From: [Eubacterium] yurii subsp. margaretiae ATCC 43715
GTDB lineage: Bacteria; Bacillota; Clostridia; Peptostreptococcales; Filifactoraceae
Assembly (NCBI GenBank): GCA_000146855.1
Contig: GL405246.1
Span: 1,456,440 to 1,520,439 of the forward strand
Length of the DNA: 64,000 nucleotides
Direction of reading: 5' to 3'
A program made the position numbers and the translations under genes. The notes beneath the pieces were generated by a model that worked only from the letters and a program-made list of their open reading frames with translations, did no database searches and had not been told where the DNA came from. Shown here one piece after another: positions 18,152 through 27,169 of this stretch (position 1 is the stretch's first letter; each line of letters begins with the position of its first letter).

Positions 18152-19738
18152 CTAACAATAAGTTTCTATTATCTTTTCAGCTATTTTCAGTCCATCTATG
18201 GCACTGCTGACTATGCCTCCAGCATATCCTGCGCCCTCTCCACAAGGATAGAGATTTTCCAAAGATAAGCTTGTAAACTTCTCCTTATCCCTTACTATTC
18301 TAAGCGGTGATGATGTCCTTGTTTCAATACCTGTAAGTATTGCATCTTCCATTGCAAAGCCCTTTACTTTCTTATCCATTTCAAGAATGGATTTTTTTAT
18401 ACAATCGTTAAACTCCTTTGGATATATTTCATTTAAATCAGCAAAACTGTAGCCTATCTCATAAGTAGGTCTTACCTTCCCAATGTTTTCAGACTTTCTT
18501 CCTACCAAGAAATCTCCAAATCTCTGCACTGGCGCTTGATAGTTACTTCCTCCAAGTTCGAAAGCTTTTTTCTCGAATTTCTTTTGAAAATACATTCCGC
18601 CCAATATCTTAGAATCAAAATCACTTTCTCTTACATTGACCAATATGGCACTGTTTGAATTTACACCGTCTCTTGCGTTATAACTCATACCGTTTACCAC
18701 AAGTTCACCCTTAGACGATGAAGATGGCACCACATATCCTCCGGGACACATACAAAATGTATACACACTCCTGTTGTAATCATCCACTGCATTTGTGAGA
18801 AAGTATTCGCTTGAAGAAAGTTTTGGATTATTATAATCGCTCTTGTACTGCGCCTTATCAATATCTTCTCTCAAATGCTCTATTCGAAATCCTACTGCAA
18901 ATGGCTTATTTAGCATAGAAATGCAGTTTTTTTCAAGCATCAAAAAAGTATCTCTGCTACTATGGCCTACTGCAAGCACCACCATTGAAACATCTATATT
19001 TTCACCATTTACTAAAGCAGAGCTTATTCTTCCGTCTTCTATTGCGAAGTCTTCAAGTTTAGTTTCAAATCTCACACTTACCTTATTTTTTATAATATCA
19101 TTTCTCATATTTTTTATGACATTTTTCAATACATCAGTACCTATATGAGGTTTTTGCTTATACAAAATACTCTCATCAGCTCCATATTTGTAGAAAGTCT
19201 CAAGCACATACTGACCTCTCTTGTCCTTACTCCTTGAAGTCAGTTTTCCGTCAGAGAAAGTACCTGCCCCTCCCTCGCCAAACTGAACGTTGGAGTTTTC
19301 ATTTAACACAGCGTATCTCCAAAACTTTTCAACATCTTCACTTCTGCTGTCTACATCCTTGCCCTGCTCTATTAATATCACATCATATCCATACAAGCCG
19401 AGTTTATATGCACAAAAAAGTCCGGCAGGTCCCATACCAACCACCAAAATTGGCTTTGTAAGTTTTATCTGCCCTTTTTTCAATATCTCCTGTTTTTCTT
19501 CTTTATACAGGTTTACATCCTTATCACTAAGTATGTTTTTATCAATATTTTTTTCATCTACATCGACTAACACCTGATATACGAAGAATATTTTATCCTT
19601 TTTCCTTGCATCTATGGACTCTCTTAAGATTTTGTACTTAATATCCTTATTTTTAAGCCTTAACTTCTTTGTTATCTTATCCTTGATATTATCCATATCT
19701 TCATTTATGGATAGCTTTATATTTGATAATGTAATCAT
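18152..19738 (-). CDS. FAD-dependent oxidoreductase, COG2509 type
   Basis: Flavoprotein of 528 residues with an N-terminal alpha/beta region of about 90 residues, then a dinucleotide-binding motif (VVGMGPAGLFCAYKLG, near residue 100). A second FAD motif, PCGEGAGYAGGI, lies near the C-terminus. The segment VQFGEGGAGTFSDGKLTSR is characteristic of the widespread, uncharacterised dehydrogenase family COG2509. Cofactor and reaction are inferred only at the level of FAD binding. It is transcribed alone, with gaps on both sides. Confidence 0.8.
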   Translation of the reverse strand: MITLSNIKLSINEDMDNIKDKITKKLRLKNKDIKYKILRESIDARKKDKIFFVYQVLVDVDEKNIDKNILSDKDVNLYKEEKQEILKKGQIKLTKPILVVGMGPAGLFCAYKLGLYGYDVILIEQGKDVDSRSEDVEKFWRYAVLNENSNVQFGEGGAGTFSDGKLTSRSKDKRGQYVLETFYKYGADESILYKQKPHIGTDVLKNVIKNMRNDIIKNKVSVRFETKLEDFAIEDGRISSALVNGENIDVSMVVLAVGHSSRDTFLMLEKNCISMLNKPFAVGFRIEHLREDIDKAQYKSDYNNPKLSSSEYFLTNAVDDYNRSVYTFCMCPGGYVVPSSSSKGELVVNGMSYNARDGVNSNSAILVNVRESDFDSKILGGMYFQKKFEKKAFELGGSNYQAPVQRFGDFLVGRKSENIGKVRPTYEIGYSFADLNEIYPKEFNDCIKKSILEMDKKVKGFAMEDAILTGIETRTSSPLRIVRDKEKFTSLSLENLYPCGEGAGYAGGIVSSAIDGLKIAEKIIETYC

Positions 19739-20102
19739 TTCATTTCCTTTAAAAAAATCCTTTGTTATATTATTAAATCATACAAATATTAGATAATATG
19801 TCGTATATTTACACTCATCTTTATCAAATAAACTCAATAAATTGGAATTTATTATATACGACAATTAAAAACATCAGTATTAGATTATATAACAAAGGAT
19901 GAAATATTTACTCTTACTATAGCTAAAAATATTTTATATTTTCTTATCAAAATGCGATTATCTCATAGTAAATAATATTGGATTTTTCTCTTAAATTTAA
20001 AATAGATTTGTAATTTTCAAAATACTAAGCTTTTTCAAATTCAAGAAAATAAGTTCATTAACTATAAGTTATAACATTACAATAATATTACCCTTATGAA
20101 TA
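19739..20102. other. Intergenic region, nothing clear
   Basis: This 364-base AT-rich stretch lies between nagB and the FAD oxidoreductase gene. I see no open frame with a ribosome site, no RNA gene and no convincing terminator in it. Confidence 0.5.
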
Positions 20103-20828
20103 TTATTTCAATAACTTTGATGCCTCTTCATCTACATATATAGTAACATCAGGGTGTAATCTCAAGATTGAAGACGGTACCTTTGGAGTAATCTCTCCAT
20201 GAACAGTGTCATAAATAGCCTTAGCCTTAGCCTCGCCAGAAGCAATCAGTATTATTTTCTTAGACTTCATAATTGTAGCAATACCCATAGTTACAGCCTT
20301 AGTCGGCATCTTAATATCAGAAAAATACTTTGAATTTGCGTCAATGGTACTTTGTGTAAGCTCAACTACATGAGTCATAGGAGAAATTTTATCTGAAGGC
20401 TCATTAAATCCTATATGACCATTTGCACCTATTCCAAGAATTTGAAGGTCTATTCCGCCCTTATCTTCAATTAACCCTTCGTAAGATGCACACTCTTTAT
20501 CCATATCACTTGCCAATCCATTTTCTATATGACAATTTTCTTCCTTGATATCTATATGATTGAACAAATTATCTCTCATAAAATAATAGTATGAATTTTG
20601 GTGTAATTTTTCTATTCCAATGTATTCGTCTAAGTTAAAGGCAGTCACATTTTTAAAACTCACTATATTTTCTTTATAAAACTTTATCAGATTTTCATAA
20701 ATTACAACAGGAGACGAGCCTGTAGCAAAACCTAATACAGAGTTATTTTTTTCGATAAGCTGTCTTAAAATTTGCACAGATGCTTTTTTTGATGATTCTT
20801 CATGAGTCTTGCTTATTACAATTTTCAT
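20103..20828 (-). CDS. nagB: Glucosamine-6-phosphate deaminase
   Basis: Converts glucosamine-6-phosphate to fructose-6-phosphate and ammonia, 241 residues. The motifs FATGSSPVVIYE (phosphate loop), FNLDEYIG (catalytic Asp) and GIGANGHIGFNEP (catalytic His) are all intact. The ATG at 20828 (MKIVISK) is chosen because GGAGG lies 5 bases before it; a GTG 12 bases further up would place the ribosome site inside the gene. It has its own consensus promoter and is divergent from the DUF2325 gene. No nagA or PTS gene is adjacent. Confidence 0.95.
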   Translation of the reverse strand: MKIVISKTHEESSKKASVQILRQLIEKNNSVLGFATGSSPVVIYENLIKFYKENIVSFKNVTAFNLDEYIGIEKLHQNSYYYFMRDNLFNHIDIKEENCHIENGLASDMDKECASYEGLIEDKGGIDLQILGIGANGHIGFNEPSDKISPMTHVVELTQSTIDANSKYFSDIKMPTKAVTMGIATIMKSKKIILIASGEAKAKAIYDTVHGEITPKVPSSILRLHPDVTIYVDEEASKLLK

Positions 20829-20866
20829 CTTTTCCTCCACAAAAAATTATTTAAAATTACTTGTCT

Positions 20867-20895
20867 ATTATATTTTATTTTCGGCAGATTTTCAA
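20867..20895 (-). promoter_or_regulatory. nagB promoter
   Basis: Read on the minus strand, TTGAAA (20890-20895) and TATAAT (20867-20872) have a 17-base spacer. It is divergent from the DUF2325 promoter about 70 bases away. Confidence 0.75.
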
Positions 20896-20965
20896 GAATT
20901 TTGTATAAATATAAAATATTTTTAGATAATTTTAAATATTAATTAAAAATAATTAATAATTAGTA

Positions 20966-21017
20966 TTGACTTTTTATTTTTTTGTGCTAAAATATTTCTT
21001 GTTAATAATTATTATCA
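20966..21017 (+). promoter_or_regulatory. DUF2325 gene promoter with Fur-like operator
   Basis: TTGACT (20966-20971) and TAAAAT (20988-20993) have a 16-base spacer. Right over the expected start point lies taataat-t-attatca (21003-21017). It matches the Fur 7-1-7 consensus tgataat-n-attatca in 13 of 14 arm positions. Position and match suggest iron-responsive repression. Confidence 0.7.
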
Positions 21018-21081
21018 ATTAAATCAAAAAATTATATATCTTATTTATGATAAAAATATTATATTTTGACAGGAGATTATT

Positions 21082-21414
21082 ATGAAGGCATTATTGGTCG
21101 GAGCTGATACGCTCGGTAAAATACCTAACACACTTAAGGACTTTGGTATTGAAGATTACATACATTGGCAAGGTCGTAAAAAAGGCATGAGAAATTTGAA
21201 GATGCCTGAGGTAGATATGGTCATTGTATTTACAGATTTTATAGAACATGGACTCACTATAAATGTTAAAGATAGAGCAAAAAAGGAAAATATAGAATGC
21301 ATATTTTGCAAACGCTCATGTACGGACTTAACCTGTAAACTAAGGAACTGTAAACTGTGTTGTGAAAATTGTAATGAGTTTTGTGAAAATAGACCTGTTA
21401 AGTTGGTGGGATAA
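21082..21414 (+). CDS. DUF2325 protein with a cysteine-rich tail
   Basis: Protein of 110 residues. The first 70 residues follow the DUF2325 pattern (ALLVGADTLGKIPNTLKDFG, then MVIVFTDFIEHGL), a small Rossmann-like fold of unknown function. The last 35 residues carry nine cysteines (from ECIFCKRSC to NEFCEN), including a CxxC and an adjacent Cys pair. This looks like a metal or Fe-S cluster site, or a redox switch, and is not part of the basic DUF2325 domain as I know it. A Fur-like box covers its promoter. The gene is convergent with rubrerythrin. An iron or oxidative-stress role is an inference. Confidence 0.75.
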   Translation: MKALLVGADTLGKIPNTLKDFGIEDYIHWQGRKKGMRNLKMPEVDMVIVFTDFIEHGLTINVKDRAKKENIECIFCKRSCTDLTCKLRNCKLCCENCNEFCENRPVKLVG

Positions 21415-21584
21415 AAAATGTATTTATACTAAAACCTAATAAATTAATGGATGAAATATTTTCAGTGTATTTATAATGAAGTCATAAATCACATACTATT
21501 TTTTAAAACTCTTTATGATCATTATTCGTAGATTAAATAGATAATATCAGTATTTTTAACTTGATTAATCTAAATAAAATCAAT

Positions 21585-21625
21585 AAAAAAAGATACCCTA
21601 CTTTTAAATCTAAGGTATCTTTTTG
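21585..21625. terminator. Bidirectional terminator
   Basis: Arms agatacc (21591-21597) and ggtatct (21614-21620) are flanked by A- and T-runs on both sides. It serves the convergent DUF2325 and rubrerythrin genes. Confidence 0.85.
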
Positions 21626-21633
21626 ATTTATTT

Positions 21634-22221
21634 CTATTTTCTAACTTCAAAATATGCTTGTGGATGCTTACATGCAGGACATAGTTTTGGTGCTTCTTTA
21701 CCTTCGAAGATAAATCCACAGTTTCTACACTTCCATGCAACTATATCTTCTTTTTTGAAAACTGTTCCATTTTTCACATCATCAGCAAGTCTTCTATATC
21801 TTTCTTCGTGTTCTTTTTCAACTTTTGCTATCAATCTGAAAGACGCTGCTATTTCCTTAAACCCTTCTTCATCAGCGATTTCCGCGAATTTTGGATAAGC
21901 AACTGTCCATTCTTCATTTTCTCCAGCAGCTGCAGCCATAAGATTGTCATAAGTATTGCTCAATATGGCTGGGAAAGTACCTGTTATTTCAGTTTCTACA
22001 GGGAAGTTTTCACCTTGCATATTTTCTACCACATGTTTGTAGAATACCTTAGCATGCTCTTTTTCATTTTCAGCAGTTTCCATGAAAATCGCAGCAATCT
22101 CTTCAAATCCTTCTTTTTTTGCTATGCTTGAAAAAAATGTATATCTTGTTCTGGCTTGAGATTCACCTGCAAATGAAGCCATCAAATTTACCAAAGTTTT
22201 TGTTCCTTTTAAAGATGCCAT
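21634..22221 (-). CDS. rbr: Rubrerythrin
   Basis: Non-haem iron peroxidase that removes hydrogen peroxide in anaerobes, 195 residues. The N-terminal ferritin-like domain has iron ligands in the EARTRY-type helix (Glu20) and ENEKEHAK (Glu53, His56), with a matching pair in the second half ([10 protein letters not shown]). The C-terminal rubredoxin-like domain has CRNCGF and CPACKHP for one Fe(Cys)4 site. GGAGG lies before the ATG. It has its own promoter with an inverted repeat in the leader, and probably takes electrons from rubredoxin or NADH oxidoreductases not encoded here. Confidence 0.97.
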   Translation of the reverse strand: MASLKGTKTLVNLMASFAGESQARTRYTFFSSIAKKEGFEEIAAIFMETAENEKEHAKVFYKHVVENMQGENFPVETEITGTFPAILSNTYDNLMAAAAGENEEWTVAYPKFAEIADEEGFKEIAASFRLIAKVEKEHEERYRRLADDVKNGTVFKKEDIVAWKCRNCGFIFEGKEAPKLCPACKHPQAYFEVRK

Positions 22222-22247
22222 GAATTTACCTCCATAATTTTTATTTT

Positions 22248-22337
22248 ATTATCAATTAATATTAAATTATTTATTATTGATAATATATTCCATATATTTT
22301 CATGAAACATTATATACCCTAAAATTAATTTTTTCAA
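22248..22337 (-). promoter_or_regulatory. Rubrerythrin promoter and leader inverted repeat
   Basis: Read on the minus strand, TTGAAA (22332-22337) and TATAAT (22309-22314) have a 17-base spacer. Downstream, attatcaat (22248-22256) and attgataat (22276-22284) form an inverted repeat. It shares the ATTATCAAT core with the Fur-like box of the DUF2325 gene. The arms are 19 bases apart, so it is not a standard Fur box. A common iron or peroxide regulator is possible. The rest of 22338-22672 is AT-rich with nothing I can support. Confidence 0.5.
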
Positions 22338-22672
22338 CATTTTTTAAAAATTTTTTTATCTAATTTTATTTCAATTGATTTTACAATAATTACATTATGA
22401 TAATAGTTATTTATTTTTTATTCTCTATATCTTTCTTTTAAAAAATTCTATTGTAGTTAAAAATTAGATGTGATAATATATGGAATATGAACCGATATTA
22501 AAAAATAATTGAAATATTCAATAATTTATATTATATTAGACTTTATTAAAATATTTTTTAGAAGGTCAAACTTAGATATAATAACATCAAGTATTAAGAA
22601 CACATATTATTTTATGTTTTCATAACCACAAACTTTATTTCATGGTTTTAATTTAACATTTTAGGAGAGGAT

Positions 22673-23965
22673 ATGAGCTTTGTAATTAGGGATGTAATAC
22701 ATAATGATATCGAATTTGACGATAAGATAAAACAAATATTAAGTTGCTCTGAGTTTCAAAGATTGCACCGTATTCACCAATTAAGTTGTGAATACTTGGT
22801 TTTTCCTACTGCTACACATACAAGATTTTCACATTCCATAGGAACCTATCATGTTATGAAAAATCTCATAGCACATTTTACCTTAGAACTGAAAAAACTT
22901 GGCTATGAAGTAAAGGAAGACGATAAAAACCTAGCTTACGTGGCAGCCTTACTCCACGATGTCGGACATGGAGCTTTTTCGCATACATTTGAAAAAATTT
23001 TTGGAGTTAAATCTCACGAACAATGGACAAAGGAAATCATAAGTGACAAAAACACTTCATTACACAAAAAAATAGTTGAATTATATGGAGAGGAATTTAT
23101 CAAAAGATTGATAAGCATTATCTCAAAATCATATAAGGATGATGAAAAAGCAAAAATTTTCGATATAATAGCAACTCTAGTAAGCTCACAGACAGATGCA
23201 GATAGAATGGACTACTTGCTTAGGGATTCTTATTTTACAAGTGTTACAAATGGAAGATATGACATACAAAGATTAATTAAGTCCTTTGGGGTTAAGGAAG
23301 AAGAAGATAAGTTAAAGATATTTATAAATGAAAAGTATTTATCAACCTTGGAAGAGTATGTAATGGCTAGATATTTTATGCACAAGGAAGTATATCAGCA
23401 CAATATCAAGCAACATATGGAAAAATGTCTAAAACTCATATTTAAGAGAGCAAATGAACTTCTTAATCAAAATATTTATATATTTTGCGATACTGTACTT
23501 AAAAAACTCATATTAGGCCAAAAAATAACAGTAGGTGAATATCTGACTACTGATGACGGATATTTTATGTATCATATCATAAATTGGAGCAATCAAGAAG
23601 ACAAAATCCTATCTTATCTCTGTAAATGTTTTTTAAATAGACAGTTATTTGAAAATGAAAGTGCTATCGAACAAGAAGAGTTGATAAAAAAAATTAATAC
23701 CTTATTAGAAAAAAATAATTTTGACAAGATAAAAAAACTTGATAACGAATATTTCTACATCAAGACTGAAAAAAAAGTCGCCCTCTATGCAAATACTAAG
23801 GAGAATATATGGATAAAATCTCGTGACACCCAAAATCTCTACGACTTATCTGAAAAATCTCTACTTATAAACAGGCAAAACGCATCAAAGATTTTCATCT
23901 CATCAAACAGCTATATCAGCAGTTATCTGTTTAAGCTAAAATATGGTATTGATTTTAAACTATAA
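22673..23965 (+). CDS. HD-domain phosphohydrolase (YwfO/dGTPase-like)
   Basis: Metal-dependent phosphohydrolase of 430 residues. The HD signature is built from HTRFSHSIGTYHVM, AALLHDVGHGAFSHTFE (His-Asp pair) and QTDADRMDYLLRDS, spaced as in YwfO and dNTP triphosphohydrolases. FQRLHRIHQLS near the N-terminus also fits this family. The C-terminal 200 residues are helical and less conserved. The substrate (dNTP or another nucleotide) cannot be fixed from sequence. TAGGAGAGG precedes the ATG. It stands alone on the plus strand. Confidence 0.87.
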   Translation: MSFVIRDVIHNDIEFDDKIKQILSCSEFQRLHRIHQLSCEYLVFPTATHTRFSHSIGTYHVMKNLIAHFTLELKKLGYEVKEDDKNLAYVAALLHDVGHGAFSHTFEKIFGVKSHEQWTKEIISDKNTSLHKKIVELYGEEFIKRLISIISKSYKDDEKAKIFDIIATLVSSQTDADRMDYLLRDSYFTSVTNGRYDIQRLIKSFGVKEEEDKLKIFINEKYLSTLEEYVMARYFMHKEVYQHNIKQHMEKCLKLIFKRANELLNQNIYIFCDTVLKKLILGQKITVGEYLTTDDGYFMYHIINWSNQEDKILSYLCKCFLNRQLFENESAIEQEELIKKINTLLEKNNFDKIKKLDNEYFYIKTEKKVALYANTKENIWIKSRDTQNLYDLSEKSLLINRQNASKIFISSNSYISSYLFKLKYGIDFKL

Positions 23966-24257
23966 ATTAAAATATTATAAACCAATAGTAACGAAATACT
24001 ACTATTTAATTAACTTATGGTCGAATTATATTAATACTAATCACCATTTATAATGTCACATATTTGAACTTATTGAAATATAGTTTTTTGTAGTTTTGGA
24101 CAACTAATCTTTAATATATTTTAGGACTATTTAATTGGTTTTTAGTATAAACTATTCTTTGATTGCATAAATTTTATCTTTTTAAAAAAAGGTAAAAATA
24201 TCAAAAATTCGACTGAATTTTAGTATAAGTATAATCTAAAAATATAATTTTTCAAAA

Positions 24258-24287
24258 AATATCAGCATATAATTATATGCTGATATT
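24258..24287 (-). terminator. Terminator of the small P-loop gene
   Basis: A perfect 13-bp stem (24258-24270 with 24275-24287) and a 4-base loop lie 9 bases past the stop. On the minus strand a T-run follows. The preceding 23966-24257 shows nothing else that I can support. Confidence 0.85.
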
Positions 24288-24295
24288 CTTACCTA

Positions 24296-24739
24296 CTACT
24301 CTATATCAAAAAGCAACTGTGTCATATTGTTGTTATCTTCAAATATGATACTTCTATCATTTTCGATACTTGTCTTTATTCTCAAAACATAGGCTTCTCT
24401 TATGTCAATTTTATTTATATGTCTGCTGGATATTACAACAAGACCTACATATATATCTTTTTTATTGAGCTCTTCAATCTTTTCTTGTAAGCCAAGTTGG
24501 TCTTCCACCTTATACACATCATCCAAGATTACAAGTTTTGTATTTGGCTTTAGATTATCAAGAGTAGCAACATCATCTGTGAACTCTACCATATCATCTT
24601 GTGAAGCAAGGAATTTTGCATAAGTTGACCTTCCACATCCTGTCTGACCTGAAATAATAACATTTCTGTCTATTAATACATAACATTTTTTTCCGTCAAA
24701 CTTTTTACCTAAATCAAGTACTAAATGTTTCATAAACAT
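24296..24739 (-). CDS. Small P-loop ATPase-like protein (147 aa)
   Basis: I do not recognise a named family. A Walker A motif (SGQTGCGRST, near residues 30-39) and a Walker B-like strand (KLVILDDV) are spaced about 60 residues apart, and VVISSRHINK could be a sensor-like segment. The chain is far shorter than most ATPases and ends soon after, so it may be a minimal ATP-binding module that works with a partner. GGAGGGAG lies just before the start; the first or second ATG (MFMK) could be used. It is monocistronic with a strong terminator. Confidence 0.6.
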   Translation of the reverse strand: MFMKHLVLDLGKKFDGKKCYVLIDRNVIISGQTGCGRSTYAKFLASQDDMVEFTDDVATLDNLKPNTKLVILDDVYKVEDQLGLQEKIEELNKKDIYVGLVVISSRHINKIDIREAYVLRIKTSIENDRSIIFEDNNNMTQLLFDIE

Positions 24740-24970
24740 TCTCCCTCCATAATTTATTTATATTTAAAAAATAAAACACGGCAATTTTAAAATCTCACTG
24801 AATGTTTTATACTAATTATAAGACTAGAGAAAAATATTCTCAATTTCTATTTTATAGCTTATTTTTCCTAATCAATAATTTTTTTCAAAATATGAATTAT
24901 TTTAAGATTTTACACTGATAAAAGGATTAAATTTCTATCAATATAGGATTTAATTAAGTAAATCATTCTT

Positions 24971-25005
24971 TTATTAAGTGTTGCACTTACATTGTAAACC
25001 TAAAA
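24971..25005 (+). repeat. Solitary IS30-family end
   Basis: This 35-base stretch, starting ttattaagtgttgcactta and ending attgtaaacctaaaa, matches the right end of the intact IS30 element (43988-44022) with one mismatch. No transposase lies beside it. It is probably a relic of an earlier insertion or deletion, or a one-ended event. The surrounding intergenic region 24740-25093 is otherwise AT-rich and featureless. Confidence 0.8.
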
Positions 25006-25093
25006 ATAAAAACTTTTTTAAAAAATAGAATATATTCCATTAGGACAGGTTTATTAGTTATAAACAGGAGATTATTAGTTTGATATAATAATA

Positions 25094-27070
25094 TCAATTC
25101 TCATTCCAATATACTTGGATATTATCGTTGTCTTTAAGTACATCTGTAAAACCCGCATCTCTTCCGTTAATTTTCATAGTAAGACTACCATGCGGTCTTG
25201 ACCTGTCAAAATCAATATAGTCAAATATGTCTACGAATATTATATCTTCCTTTTGTGAATTTATCTTTAATAATTTACCGTTACATATAATCTGTAGTGT
25301 CGTATCATAATTTTTTTCCTTTAAATTTTCATCTCTTTTCTTTTCTTCTATTTCTAAAGTATCTCCATCCATAATCGGCAAATTATACTTTGAAATATCT
25401 CCATTTACAGTTATTATTTTTTCATCAGAGATATTAAGACATTCTCTAAGTTTGTCTGTATTGTCAAGCACATCATAAGCTATGCTGTCTCCATTATTTA
25501 GGCTTTGACTTAGATCTGTACAAGTTTCACCATTTAAAGTGATATTGTAAAAATAAGATCTTTTTTCTCCATTTACTGTAATGAGCTTTTCTTCAACTAT
25601 GTCTTTTACAGAAATATATGCGTCTTTTCCCTTTGTAGCTGATTGTACTACTATCTCATCTCCATCAGATATTTTGAAGTCGATATTTGCTGATAATTCA
25701 TTTAGATATACCTTAGACTCTTCTCCAAACTCACCGTTATATATCTTTTTTTCACCATTTATATCTATCAACAGTGATTTGCCCCTTCTTGATATGAGCT
25801 CTCTTGGGTTAAACCCAGCCAAAAGAAGAGCATCGCTTATCTTCAAATCTACTGAGCGAAACATCTTGACTTTTTTGCCGTTTACTTTTACCGTTATAAA
25901 ATCCTGTTTTTCATTTTTTATACTACAAGATAGTATTCCAACAGGTGTAACGCATTGTGGTCCTTGTAAAAGTGGATTGTTATTTTCAACATCAGCTATT
26001 GACTCTACAGATTTTATCACCACTCTTGCACTTGGTATCTGGAGATACTCTGCTATCAATTCCCCTATACCCGGTGTCAATGAGCCGCCACCTACTAAAA
26101 ATACTGCACTTGGCGCTTTCTTGTTAAGCTTTATAATCTCATCAGCTATATTTTTTGCAACTAGAGATATAGAGTCTTTGATTCTATCTAAAATTTCAGC
26201 AGTTGTCATCTTGTTTTCAATGCCTACTATATCAGTAAAGACTTGTGTATCTTCATTACAAAGATTGCATTTTATTTTTTCAGCAGAGTTGAAATCAAGC
26301 AGAAAATTTTGTGATATACTTTCAGTAATCTCATCTCCCGCAGTTGAAGTCATTGCATATCCTGTAATACTTCCATCCTTAGTAACCGCAATATCTGATG
26401 TGCCTGCTCCTATATCCACCATAGCTATGTTTAACAACCTCACATTTTCAGGAACTGAAACTTCTATGGCCACTATAGGCTCAAGAGTCATATAAGAAAC
26501 TGTTAGATTTATCCTGTTCATAACAGAATTAAGAGCCTCAACTACTATCTTTGGCAAAAAAGTAGCTATTACTTCAAGAGATATCTTACTTCCTTTGTGA
26601 CCTACAGGATTTTTAATTTCATAGTTATCCAATCTGTAAGTCATCACCGTATGTCCGACATTGTAGTAAGATATATTGTCTTTTTCAGAGTCTTTGAGCA
26701 TATTTGCAGCCTCTTGCAAAGACTTCGCCTCGATGTTTTTCATTATCTGAGCATCAATCTCTGTTACATCATCAAATTCCACATCCACACTTGCATTTAT
26801 AGTCTTAAGAGAGCGACCTGCAGCTGCGATTGCAACTTCAGTCAACTTGATATTTGACTGCTCTTCAAGTTTATTTTTTACTCTTTCAGCTATCTTAGCA
26901 ACTGCATCTATATCGTGTATCTGTCCGTCATACATTACCCTTTTTTTGTGCATTTCAAATGCAACATCTTTTATTATTATCTTTTCATTGTCCCTTTCTC
27001 CCAATATACCCATTATACTTCCGGTACCTATATCAAGAGCGAAAAAAACTTCCTTCTTGTCATCTTTCAT
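25094..27070 (-). CDS. Long FtsA/PilM-like actin-fold ATPase
   Basis: Protein of 658 residues whose first 370 residues have the actin-like ATPase plan: phosphate-1 loop LDIGTGSIMG, an SHS2-like insert, phosphate-2 VDIGAGTSDIA and adenosine motif LVGGGSLTPGIG. True FtsA and PilM are about 400 residues. The last 290 residues here form several small beta-rich repeats containing phrases such as VTVNGKK, ITVNGEK and MKINGRD, which look like tandem ubiquitin-like or SLBB/S4-type folds. There is no C-terminal amphipathic helix like that of FtsA. A role in cell division, sporulation or envelope assembly is only inferred. A weak GGTGA site precedes the ATG. Confidence 0.7.
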   Translation of the reverse strand: MKDDKKEVFFALDIGTGSIMGILGERDNEKIIIKDVAFEMHKKRVMYDGQIHDIDAVAKIAERVKNKLEEQSNIKLTEVAIAAAGRSLKTINASVDVEFDDVTEIDAQIMKNIEAKSLQEAANMLKDSEKDNISYYNVGHTVMTYRLDNYEIKNPVGHKGSKISLEVIATFLPKIVVEALNSVMNRINLTVSYMTLEPIVAIEVSVPENVRLLNIAMVDIGAGTSDIAVTKDGSITGYAMTSTAGDEITESISQNFLLDFNSAEKIKCNLCNEDTQVFTDIVGIENKMTTAEILDRIKDSISLVAKNIADEIIKLNKKAPSAVFLVGGGSLTPGIGELIAEYLQIPSARVVIKSVESIADVENNNPLLQGPQCVTPVGILSCSIKNEKQDFITVKVNGKKVKMFRSVDLKISDALLLAGFNPRELISRRGKSLLIDINGEKKIYNGEFGEESKVYLNELSANIDFKISDGDEIVVQSATKGKDAYISVKDIVEEKLITVNGEKRSYFYNITLNGETCTDLSQSLNNGDSIAYDVLDNTDKLRECLNISDEKIITVNGDISKYNLPIMDGDTLEIEEKKRDENLKEKNYDTTLQIICNGKLLKINSQKEDIIFVDIFDYIDFDRSRPHGSLTMKINGRDAGFTDVLKDNDNIQVYWNEN

Positions 27071-27169
27071 AATTTCACCAATAATTAATTAACTTTATAA
27101 GCTTTTCGTGATATAATAATAACATAAATATTGTTTTTTATAAATACTTAATTTAAAAATAGGATGAAT

